Shown here in pieces: positions 1-5,184 of a stretch of DNA of 5,184 nt. The stretch comes from Solirubrobacterales bacterium. GTDB lineage: Bacteria > Actinomycetota > Thermoleophilia > Solirubrobacterales > Solirubrobacteraceae. Numbering within the stretch: position 1 is the first letter of the stretch; each line of letters begins with the position of its first letter. The notes beneath the pieces are model-generated. The model searched no databases and was not told where the DNA came from. It saw only the letters and a program-made list of their open reading frames with translations. Position numbers and translations under genes: made by a program. The DNA lies in assembly GCA_019240015.1 (NCBI GenBank), contig JAFAZB010000094.1, positions 1-5,184 on the forward strand, in the 5' to 3' direction.

Positions 1-1371
1 GCGGACCTCCTCCGGCAGCTCGGCCATCTCGGCGATCCCACCGGCGTTGTCGGTGATCGGACCGAACGCGTCGAGCGCCACGATCAATCCCGTCAGCGAG
101 AGCTGCGCCATGACCGCGACGCCGATCCCGTAGATGCCCTGGCTGCCCCCCCCGGCGAGCTTCCAGGCGCCGAGGATTCCCAGCGCGATCACGATCGCCG
201 GCGGAGCCGTGGACTGGAAGCCCTGGGCGAGCCCCTGGATGATGTTGGTGGCGTGCCCGGTCTGGGATGCCCGTGCCGTGCTCTTGACCGGCGAGAACCG
301 GGTCGAGGTGAAGTAGTCGGTGATCACGAACAGGCACGCGGTGATCCCGATTCCGATCAGCGAGCAGAGGTAGAACTTCCACCAGTGCGGCGTCGCCGAG
401 CCGCTCTTGAGCGTGAGGTGACCCATCATCCAGTAGGTGATCGGGATGAAGGCGAGCGCCGCGAGCGCCCCGGAGACGATCAGACCCTGGTACAGCGCGC
501 GCTCCACGTTCCCCGCGCGGGAGCGAACCGCGAACGTGCCAATGATCGAGGCCACGATCGAGATCCCGCCGAGTGTCAGCGGATATAGCGCGACCGCCGA
601 CTGCTGGTTGAACAGCAGGATGCCGAGCAGCATCACCGCCACCGCGGTGACCGCGTAGGTCTCGAACAGATCGGCCGCCATGCCGGCGCAGTCGCCGACG
701 TTGTCGCCGACGTTGTCGGCGATCACGGCGGGATTGCGGGGATCGTCCTCGGGGATCCCGGCCTCGATCTTGCCCACCAGGTCCGCCCCCACGTCGGCTG
801 CCTTGGTGAAGATCCCGCCGCCGAGGCGGGCGAAGACTGAGATCAAGGAGCCCCCGAAACCGAGCCCGATCAGCGCGTCGACCGCATGGCGCTGGCTCTC
901 GCCGGCGATCCAGGTCAGAACTCCGTAGTAGCCGGCGACCCCGATCAGCGCGAGACCGACCACCAGCAGGCCTGTGACCGCCCCGCCGCGGAACGCGACC
1001 GCCAGCGCCGGCGAGACCCCGCCGCGAGCGGATTCGGCCACGCGCGCGTTTGCGCGGACCGAGACGTTCATGCCGATGTAGCCGGCCGCGGCGGAGAACA
1101 GCCCACCGACCGCGAATCCAATCGCCACGCGGATGTTCTGGATCGGAATCAGGGCGACGAACAGCACCAGGCCGACGCCTGCGATCGTGGTGTACTGCCG
1201 GTTCAAATAGGCGGAAGCGCCTTCCTGAACCGCCGCCGAGATCGCACGCATGCGCTCGTTACCGGGCGAGAGGGCGAGCAGCGCGCGGGAGGTGGTGGCG
1301 CCGTAGACGATGGCCGCCGCGGCGCACACAAGCGCGACCAGGACGCCGTGGTGCGTCAGAAAGCTTGTCAA
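1..1371 (-). CDS. hppA: Membrane-bound ion-translocating pyrophosphatase HppA (C-terminal part cut by window edge)
   Basis: Integral membrane H+-PPase family enzyme that hydrolyses pyrophosphate to phosphate and uses the energy to pump protons (or Na+) across the cytoplasmic membrane. The visible 457 codons are open to the left edge; the family usually has about 660-720 residues, so roughly the last third is missing. Hydrophobic segments start near residue 9 and recur throughout. Family signatures are QEGASAYLNRQY (49-60), the pyrophosphate/Mg-binding stretch GGGIFTKAADVGADLVGK (184-201), DDPRNPAVIADNVGDNVGD (209-227), TGHATNIIQGL (from 371) and PITDNAGGIAEM (438-449). The TTG start is chosen because GGAGGA lies 5 bases upstream and the N-terminus then matches the family. 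The Lys/Ala position that separates K+-independent from K+-dependent enzymes (GNTTKA versus GNTTAA) lies just beyond the edge, so K+ dependence and ion specificity cannot be called. Family assignment is very secure. Confidence 0.97.
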   Translation of the reverse strand, partial: MTSFLTHHGVLVALVCAAAAIVYGATTSRALLALSPGNERMRAISAAVQEGASAYLNRQYTTIAGVGLVLFVALIPIQNIRVAIGFAVGGLFSAAAGYIGMNVSVRANARVAESARGGVSPALAVAFRGGAVTGLLVVGLALIGVAGYYGVLTWIAGESQRHAVDALIGLGFGGSLISVFARLGGGIFTKAADVGADLVGKIEAGIPEDDPRNPAVIADNVGDNVGDCAGMAADLFETYAVTAVAVMLLGILLFNQQSAVALYPLTLGGISIVASIIGTFAVRSRAGNVERALYQGLIVSGALAALAFIPITYWMMGHLTLKSGSATPHWWKFYLCSLIGIGITACLFVITDYFTSTRFSPVKSTARASQTGHATNIIQGLAQGFQSTAPPAIVIALGILGAWKLAGGGSQGIYGIGVAVMAQLSLTGLIVALDAFGPITDNAGGIAEMAELPEEVR

Positions 1372-1376
1372 GCGGG

Positions 1377-1382
1377 TCCTCC
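1377..1382 (-). promoter_or_regulatory. Shine-Dalgarno site of hppA
   Basis: On the minus strand GGAGGA is followed by a 5-base spacer (CCCGC) and then TTG. It is the strongest ribosome-binding site in the window and decides the non-ATG start of hppA. Confidence 0.75.
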
Positions 1383-1434
1383 GGAGAAGCTCTGGGTTTG
1401 AGGCGCGCGCGGGAGCGTCGCCAACAACTGCAAA

Positions 1435-1462
1435 GGGCCGCCGCTGCAACGAGCGGTGGCCC
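1435..1462 (-). terminator. GC-rich hairpin in the DUF1844-like/hppA gap (possible weak terminator or leader stem)
   Basis: An 11-base inverted repeat (1435-1445 and 1452-1462) with a 6-base loop. As minus-strand RNA it has ten Watson-Crick pairs and one A/C mismatch, and is followed by only UUUG. It could be a weak intrinsic terminator after the DUF1844-like gene or a structured hppA leader. The short U-tract argues against an efficient terminator. The rest of the 140-base gap (1372-1511) shows nothing else I can support beyond the hppA ribosome-binding site. Confidence 0.3.
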
Positions 1463-1511
1463 GGGACTTAGCCGCGGGCGAGTGTAGCGTGCGCAGGCGC
1501 GCCGCGCCCTG

Positions 1512-1955
1512 CTACTGGCCTGGGACCCACAGACGTCCGCTGCGCTGGGCGGGCCCGGGGTCGCCCGGCTTGGGCTCGGGCTCGGCGGGACCCTCGGGAG
1601 CCCCCACCGGTTGCGGTGAGCCCACATCGCCCGGCTGCTGCGAGGACTCCGGGCCGCCGATCTTGACGTATGCGAGCTGTAGCTGCGAGAGCGCGTCCCG
1701 GATCGGCCCCACCTGCTGCGGCCCCGACTGCTCCACCAGGGGCAGTACCGCGCGGACCCCTTCGATCGCGAGCCTGACCTGGTTGGGGTCTCGCTCGTCC
1801 TCGGTTCCCGGCGCCAGACCCGTACGCCGCATGCCGAGATTGACCAGCGAGACCACGTTCTCGAGCAGCACCTGCTCGACGCGAATCTGCTTGATCTGCG
1901 CCTCGTAGGCCGAGCGAAGCTCCTCCTCGGTGGGCTCTGAGCGTGGCGTGCTCAT
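1512..1955 (-). CDS. Small DUF1844-like helical protein with proline-rich tail
   Basis: A 147-residue protein of unknown function. Residues 9-36 are charged and likely helical. A short hydrophobic helix (LLENVVSLVNLGM, 30-42) follows, then a second helical block at 57-98 ending in LSQLQLAYVKIG. This layout (hydrophobic helix, 'AIEGVRAVLPLVEQ', then a terminal L-x-LxxxYV helix) resembles DUF1844 proteins, but I assign the family from memory of the pattern only. From about residue 101 the chain becomes Pro/Gly/Glu-rich (for example PEGPAEPEPKPGDPGP) and is probably disordered. There is no signal peptide, and I see no catalytic motif. The ATG lies 4 bases after the stop of the upstream ligase gene. 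Its purine-rich AAGGGTG ribosome-binding sequence overlaps the last ligase codons and stop, which suggests translational coupling. The gene is real by position and codon use; the function is unknown. Confidence 0.75.
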   Translation of the reverse strand: MSTPRSEPTEEELRSAYEAQIKQIRVEQVLLENVVSLVNLGMRRTGLAPGTEDERDPNQVRLAIEGVRAVLPLVEQSGPQQVGPIRDALSQLQLAYVKIGGPESSQQPGDVGSPQPVGAPEGPAEPEPKPGDPGPAQRSGRLWVPGQ

Positions 1956-1959
1956 CGGA

Positions 1960-3096
1960 TCACCCTTGAGAATACGTCTCCCGGGTCTCGCTCACCATCA
2001 CGCCGTAGACCTCGGAGAGGCTCATTCCGGCCGCGCTCATCCGCCGCTGACGCTGTGCGGCGTTGAGCGCCGGCAGCTCGACCTCGATCCCCAGCTGCGC
2101 TCGCGCGGGGCCGCACCAGTCCAGCAGTCGCGCGAGCGCGTCCGAGGCCGGATAGGGCCGGCGGCGTTCGAGATCCAGCAGTTCCCCGTCGAGCCCGTAG
2201 CGCAGCGCGCGCCACAGGTTCTCCTCGATCATCCGAGCGGGCTGATCCCGGAACGGCACCTCCGCGTCGACGTCGCGCGCCGCCTGGGCGACGCACGCCA
2301 CGATCAGCGCCGCGAGCGCGTCGGACTCGGCAGCGGTGGGCTGGGCGTCACAGATCCGCACCTCGACGGTCCCGAACGAGAAATGGGGGCGGATCGACCA
2401 CCACACCTGGGTGTATTCGACGATCGATCTGGTGCTGACCAGAAACTCGATGTAGTCCGCAAACGCGTCCCAGCTGCCGTACGCATCGGGCACGCCACAG
2501 CGGGGGAAGCTGCGCGTGAAGATCTGCGTGCGCGCGCTGTGCAGGCCCGAATCCCGCCCATCGAGGAACGGCGAGCTGGCCGAGATCGCGAGCAGCAGCG
2601 GCAGCAGCGGACGGAGCCGGTCGCACACCCGCACGGCGCGGTCGGCTCCCGCGACCCCGACGTGGACGTGCAGCGAGAAGGTGTTGTTCCGCCACGCGAC
2701 GTACTTCAGCCCTTCCTCGACGCGCCGGTAGTGCTCGGTCTCGATGATGTGCTGCTCGCGGTAGTCAGACCACGGATGCGTGCCGGTGGCGCCGAGCGCA
2801 ACGCCGTGCCGTTCGGCGAGCGTGAACAGCCGGCGACGGTGCTCGCGCTGCGCCGCGCTCGCCGCAGCGAGGTCGGCTCCGCGTCCGGAGCGGATCTCGA
2901 TCTCCGAGGAGATCAGCTCGCCGGAGATCGAGCCGGCCAGCTGCGGGTCGGCGCTGGCGGCCCGCTGCAGCTCCTCGAAGCGGGGACGCAGCCCCAGGTC
3001 AGCGGGATCGAGGAGCGCGAACTCCTCCTCGAGCCCGACCGTGAAGTCGGTCGAGGCGTCGAAAGCCGCGCGAGCGGTGTCCAGGTCGAGCTCCAC
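1960..3096 (-). CDS. GCS2/YbdK-family carboxylate-amine (glutamate-cysteine) ligase
   Basis: A 378-residue soluble ATP-dependent ligase of the glutamate-cysteine ligase type 2 (GCS2, YbdK) family, which joins a carboxylate, typically the gamma-carboxyl of glutamate, to an amine such as cysteine. Motifs in order are TVGLEEEF (19-26), the conserved SGELISSEIEIRSG (58-71), GATGTHPW (102-109), FSLHVHVGV (140-148), SASSPFLDGRDSGLHSART (about 185-205), SIRPHFSFGTVEVRICDAQPT in the centre, and ENLWRALRYGLDG in the C-terminal part. Length is normal for the family and the frame is intact. The start is GTG; an in-frame TAG lies 12 bases upstream and no later in-frame ATG or GTG precedes the EEEF motif. 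No good Shine-Dalgarno precedes it, unlike hppA. The actual substrate is not readable: members include weak gamma-glutamylcysteine synthetases and ligases of unknown substrate. It lies downstream of rex, separated by the palindromic element, and is followed 4 bases later by the DUF1844-like gene. Confidence 0.92.
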   Translation of the reverse strand: MELDLDTARAAFDASTDFTVGLEEEFALLDPADLGLRPRFEELQRAASADPQLAGSISGELISSEIEIRSGRGADLAAASAAQREHRRRLFTLAERHGVALGATGTHPWSDYREQHIIETEHYRRVEEGLKYVAWRNNTFSLHVHVGVAGADRAVRVCDRLRPLLPLLLAISASSPFLDGRDSGLHSARTQIFTRSFPRCGVPDAYGSWDAFADYIEFLVSTRSIVEYTQVWWSIRPHFSFGTVEVRICDAQPTAAESDALAALIVACVAQAARDVDAEVPFRDQPARMIEENLWRALRYGLDGELLDLERRRPYPASDALARLLDWCGPARAQLGIEVELPALNAAQRQRRMSAAGMSLSEVYGVMVSETRETYSQG

Positions 3097-3108
3097 TGGC
3101 CGAGGCCA

Positions 3109-3130
3109 CTAGATGATTGATTCCAAATTG
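3109..3130 (+). repeat. Left terminal inverted repeat (with flanking CTA)
   Basis: A 22-base arm beginning with the flanking CTA. It is the inverted copy of 3256-3277 with 21 of 22 positions complementary; the single difference is a T where perfect complementarity needs C (a U-G wobble in plus-strand RNA). It ends 12 bases before the ligase GTG codon. The CTA supplies an in-frame TAG upstream of that gene. Confidence 0.9.
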
Positions 3131-3274
3131 GGTGAGATCGGGGCGTCCGGGGAACGAGCGGGGCGCCGCGGATGGGAGGCGACGCGTAGCAGCGCTACGC
3201 GAGCCGAGCGGCCGGGGCGCATCCGCGAAGTTAGCCCGGGCGCATCCGGATCGAACAATTTGGAATCGATCATC
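3112..3274. mobile_element. MITE-like palindromic element, 163 bp, TA-flanked
   Basis: A short non-coding element between rex and the ligase gene. Its ends are 19-bp inverted repeats, GATGATTGATTCCAAATTG at the left and its near-perfect reverse complement at the right, with one mismatch. Both ends are flanked by TA within a CTAG. The arms are AT-rich while the interior is very GC-rich. Inside is a second complementary pair, CGCGGATG (3167-3174) with CATCCGCG (3220-3227), and an apical 8-bp stem CGCGTAGC/GCTACGCG (3183-3201) with a 3-base loop. The whole could therefore fold as one nested hairpin. No ORF inside looks real. A TA-flanked insertion at CTAG matches the known target preference of IS630-family elements; the parental family is inference, and copy number in the genome is unknown. 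An alternative is a REP/BIME-type intergenic palindrome or a large RNA processing or termination structure. Confidence 0.65.
3183..3201. repeat. Perfect apical hairpin inside the element
   Basis: CGCGTAGC, loop AGC, GCTACGCG: an 8-bp perfect stem centred in the 163-bp element. It lies inside a wider 8-bp complementary pair (3167-3174 with 3220-3227). It would form in RNA from either strand or as the tip of a cruciform. Confidence 0.8.
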
Positions 3275-3277
3275 TAG
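3256..3277 (-). repeat. Right terminal inverted repeat (with flanking TAG)
   Basis: The partner arm of 3109-3130, separated from it by 125 bases. Its outer end, CTAG, overlaps the rex stop codon (TAG on the minus strand at 3274-3276), so the element abuts rex exactly at its stop. Confidence 0.9.
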
Positions 3278-3957
3278 GTCAGATAGAAGTACAGCGCGTA
3301 GAGCAGGTCGACCGCGGGACTGGAGGTGTGGACGGTGACCTCGGGAGGGACCTGAAGCAGCGCGTCCGAGTAGTTGAAGATGATCTTCACGCCCGCGTCA
3401 GCCAGCTCGTCGGCGAGCGTCTGGGCGGCCGAGGAGGGGACCGCGAGCACCGCGACGACGATGTCCTGATCCTCGACCACGCGTTTCAGCTCCGAGTTGT
3501 GGCGCACGGTGAGCGGCCCGATCTCCGAGCCGACCTTGCCCTCGTCGATGTCGAACATCGCCACGACCCGGAATCCGTGATCGGCGAAGATGTCCGAGGT
3601 GGCGATCGCGGTGCCCAGATGCCCCGCGCCGAACAGCGCGATGTTGTGCTGGCCGGCGGTCCGCAGGATCTTGCGAATCTGGCTGACCAGCGACTCCACG
3701 TTGTAGCCGACCCCCCGCTTGCCGAACTTGCCGAATCCGGACAGATCCCTGCGGATCTGGGTGGAGTTGACGTGCGTGTAGTCGGCGAGCTCCTGGGAGG
3801 AGATCGTCTCCTTGCCCATCTTCCGGGCCTGGGTCAGCACCTGGAGGTAGCGCGAGAGGCGCGCCGCAACCCCCAGCGAGAGCTTCTCACCCGGTTTATC
3901 GTCGCCCGCGATCTCCTCGGCGAGAGACGGGCTTCCGCGGCCGACCGTGTAGCTCAT
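3274..3957 (-). CDS. rex: Redox-sensing transcriptional repressor Rex
   Basis: A 227-residue cytoplasmic dimeric repressor that senses the NADH/NAD+ ratio; in the family, NADH binding releases it from operators of respiratory and fermentative genes. The N-terminal winged helix covers about residues 28-90, with the recognition region SSQELADYTHVNSTQIRRD (53-71) followed by LSGFGKFGKRGVGYNV (72-87). The Rossmann NAD(H)-binding fold follows, with GAGHLG (110-115), an acidic strand end FDIDEGKVG (135-143), and VAVLAVPSSAAQ (168-179). The C-terminal swapped-helix region contains NYSDALLQVPPEVTVHTSSPAVDLL (from 195) and ends YFYLT. Length is normal. The first ~25 residues are a variable extension and the ATG has only a GGGG directly before it, so a slightly later start cannot be excluded. 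It follows the glutaredoxin-like gene by 12 bases. Its stop codon lies at the edge of the palindromic element. I found no clear Rex operator palindrome (TTGTGAA...TTCACAA type) in the window. Confidence 0.96.
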   Translation of the reverse strand: MSYTVGRGSPSLAEEIAGDDKPGEKLSLGVAARLSRYLQVLTQARKMGKETISSQELADYTHVNSTQIRRDLSGFGKFGKRGVGYNVESLVSQIRKILRTAGQHNIALFGAGHLGTAIATSDIFADHGFRVVAMFDIDEGKVGSEIGPLTVRHNSELKRVVEDQDIVVAVLAVPSSAAQTLADELADAGVKIIFNYSDALLQVPPEVTVHTSSPAVDLLYALYFYLT

Positions 3958-3969
3958 CCCCGCTGCACT

Positions 3970-4203
3970 CTAGCCGAGCCGCTGCTCCAGTTCGTGTTCG
4001 TCGACGAACAGCTCAAACGCCTCTACACCGTCGATCGTGACCACCGGGATCCGCTCCAGATAGGCGCGCTGGAGCGCCTCGTGCTCGTCGATGTCACGCT
4101 CCTGGAACCGGAACGGGCGCTTGCAGCGAACGCGCTGGAGGATCTCGCGCGCTTCGTCACACAGACAGCAACCCTCGCGGCCGTAGAGGACGACCGTCCT
4201 CAT
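3970..4203 (-). CDS. Glutaredoxin-like thioredoxin-fold protein
   Basis: A 77-residue protein with the glutaredoxin-like (DUF836-type) small thioredoxin fold. A beta strand VVLY (4-7) leads to a CxxC-type active site in GCCLCDEA (11-18), where C12 and C15 are the CxxC pair and C13 is an extra cysteine. A helix follows, then RDIDEHEALQRAYLERIPVVTIDGVE (36-61), which contains the family cis-proline motif IPVV (52-55), and a short C-terminal helix ending HELEQRLG. It probably acts as a small cytoplasmic thiol-disulfide protein; the partner is unknown. The ATG at 4201-4203 is chosen because it starts directly before the first strand and overlaps the tsaD stop as ATGA, implying translational coupling. 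A longer upstream in-frame reading inside tsaD has no family resemblance. It sits 12 bases before rex, a pairing consistent with a redox role. Confidence 0.88.
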   Translation of the reverse strand: MRTVVLYGREGCCLCDEAREILQRVRCKRPFRFQERDIDEHEALQRAYLERIPVVTIDGVEAFELFVDEHELEQRLG

Positions 4204-5184
4204 GCGCCCATCGACGGGCGCTCGCCGGTGGCGTACACGTCGAGCTCCAGGTAGTGCGGGTACGGAATCGGATCGACGTACCGCGCGGCGCTGGCGATCA
4301 TCGCCGCATTGTCGGTGCACAGCTCGCGAGGCGGGACGTGGTGGACGAGGCCGAGGCCCGCGATCCGCTCACGCAGCGGGCCGTTGGCGGCCACGCCGCC
4401 GCCGATCGCCAGCCGCTCCAGGCCGGTGCTCGCGAGCGCGCGCTGCACGCGAACTGCGAGCGACTCCACGATCGCCCGTTGGTAGGACGCGGCGAGATCG
4501 GCAAGCCGGCGCGCGGCTTGCACCTCGCCGAGCGCTCGTAGGCGGTAGAGCAGCGCGGTCTTCAACCCCGCGAACGAGAAGTCGAGGCCCTTCATGCGGG
4601 CCGCGGTCGGGAACTCGAACGCGTCGGGGTCGCCGTCCCGGGCCAGCCGCTCGAGCGCCGCCCCGCCGGGGTAGCCCAGGCCTAGCAGCCGGGCCCCTTT
4701 GTCGAACGCCTCTCCAGCGGCGTCGTCGAGCGTCTCACCAAGCAGCTCGAACCCTGGCCCGCGGTCCGTCACGTGCGCCAGGAAAGTGTGTCCACCGCTC
4801 GCGACGAGGCTCAGAAAGGGGGGCTCGAACGCATCCGGGCCGATGAAGCTCGCCGCGACGTGGCCGTGGAGGTGGTCGACGGGGGCGAGCGGCAGCTCGT
4901 AGGCAGCCGCGAGCGCCTTGGCCGTGGCCACTCCAACCAGCAGCGCCGCGACCAGACCCGGACCGCGGGTGACCGCTATCAGCTCGATCTCGCGCAGCGT
5001 GACGCCGGAGCGCGCGAGCGCATCGTCCACCGCTTCTCCGACCAGCTCGAGATGGTGGCGCGAGGCGATCTCCGGCACCACCCCCCCGTAGCGGTCGTGG
5101 ATCCCCTGCGAGGAGACCACGTTGGCGAGGATCTCGCCCTCGGCGGAGAGCACCGCTGCGCAGGTGTCGTCGCAGCTCGTCTCG
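4200..5184 (-). CDS. tsaD: tRNA N6-threonylcarbamoyladenosine transferase TsaD (N-terminus cut by window edge)
   Basis: The Kae1/TsaD/YgjD protein that transfers the threonylcarbamoyl group from threonylcarbamoyl-AMP to A37 of ANN-decoding tRNAs, working with TsaB and TsaE in bacteria. The frame is open to the right edge and gives 327 visible residues; the family has about 335-345, so only a few N-terminal residues are missing. The first visible residues are the family start ETSCDDT. The sequence continues with GGVVPEIASRHH, TRGPGLVAALLVG, the metal-binding HLHGH (H104 and H108 counted from the first visible residue), ASGGHT, GEAFDKGARLLGLGYPGG, MKGLDFSFAGLKTAL, the nucleotide-binding AIGGGVAANG, and CTDNAAMIASA, whose Asp (291) is the third metal ligand. 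An internal GTG could be mistaken for a start, but the ETSCDDT upstream of it is essential family sequence. The stop overlaps the glutaredoxin-like ATG by 4 bases. Confidence 0.97.
   Translation of the reverse strand, partial: ETSCDDTCAAVLSAEGEILANVVSSQGIHDRYGGVVPEIASRHHLELVGEAVDDALARSGVTLREIELIAVTRGPGLVAALLVGVATAKALAAAYELPLAPVDHLHGHVAASFIGPDAFEPPFLSLVASGGHTFLAHVTDRGPGFELLGETLDDAAGEAFDKGARLLGLGYPGGAALERLARDGDPDAFEFPTAARMKGLDFSFAGLKTALLYRLRALGEVQAARRLADLAASYQRAIVESLAVRVQRALASTGLERLAIGGGVAANGPLRERIAGLGLVHHVPPRELCTDNAAMIASAARYVDPIPYPHYLELDVYATGERPSMGA

Noticed and set aside
691..717. Tandem direct repeat of the type GTTGTCGCCGAC
   Set aside because: It encodes the conserved DNVGDNVGD substrate-binding motif of the pyrophosphatase, so the repeat is explained by the protein.
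1481..1486. Possible -10 box TACACT on the minus strand upstream of hppA
   Set aside because: No -35-like hexamer is present at a suitable distance (the position holds GGGCGC), so a promoter cannot be supported.
1259..1627. Minus-strand open frame of 122 residues crossing the hppA start
   Set aside because: It overlaps hppA and the DUF1844-like gene in another frame, is dominated by Arg/Pro/Ser/Ala and has no ribosome-binding site.
1930..3120. Long plus-strand open frame of 396 residues opposite the ligase gene
   Set aside because: It is the antisense shadow of a gene with clear GCS2 motifs; the product is rich in Arg, Asp, Glu and His as expected of GC-rich antisense frames and matches no family I know.
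3109..3277. Palindrome as an ordinary intrinsic terminator of rex
   Set aside because: The arms are 125 bases apart and no U-tract follows on the minus strand; the TA/CTAG ends fit an insertion better, although a secondary effect on transcription is possible.
3328..4254. Long plus-strand open frame of 308 residues opposite rex and the glutaredoxin-like gene
   Set aside because: It spans two well-supported minus-strand genes and their junction, has biased composition and no recognisable motif.
4204..4320. N-terminal extension of the glutaredoxin-like protein by 39 residues
   Set aside because: The extension lies wholly inside tsaD in another frame and is Arg-rich without family similarity; the ATGA overlap start fits the fold and the operon.

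Overview
The window is a GC-rich (visibly well above 60%) bacterial chromosome segment in which every convincing gene lies on the minus strand. The mix is a membrane pyrophosphatase, a DUF1844-like protein, a GCS2/YbdK-type ligase, Rex, a glutaredoxin-like protein and TsaD. With the GC-rich codon use and GTG/TTG starts, this suggests an Actinomycetota chromosome, possibly class Thermoleophilia (Solirubrobacter/Conexibacter/Gaiella-like). The lineage is inferred from gene content only; no rRNA or marker comparison was possible.

Layout in the direction of transcription (right to left): tsaD (5' end cut by the right edge) overlaps a 77-residue glutaredoxin-like gene by an ATGA. Twelve bases later comes rex, the NADH/NAD+-sensing repressor. 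Then comes a 177-base gap filled almost entirely by a 163-bp palindromic element with 19-bp terminal inverted repeats flanked by TA. Next is a GTG-started carboxylate-amine (glutamate-cysteine) ligase, followed 4 bases later by a 147-residue DUF1844-like protein. After a 140-base gap holding a GC-rich hairpin, hppA starts at a TTG behind a strong Shine-Dalgarno and runs off the left edge before its C-terminal third.

The genes are mostly housekeeping. TsaD makes the t6A tRNA modification, and HppA couples pyrophosphate hydrolysis to ion pumping. The centre (glutaredoxin-like, Rex, thiol-type ligase) has a redox flavour. Apart from the two gaps, junctions are tight (-4, 12 and 4 bases), so tsaD through the DUF1844-like gene looks like one operon.

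The most notable structure is the palindromic element between rex and the ligase. It behaves like a miniature inverted-repeat transposable element (MITE) inserted at a CTAG target with TA duplication. Removing it and one TA on paper restores a 12-base rex-ligase spacing with the rex stop codon unchanged. I see no evidence of a wholly new multi-gene system. There is no tRNA, rRNA, CRISPR array or intact transposase gene in the window.
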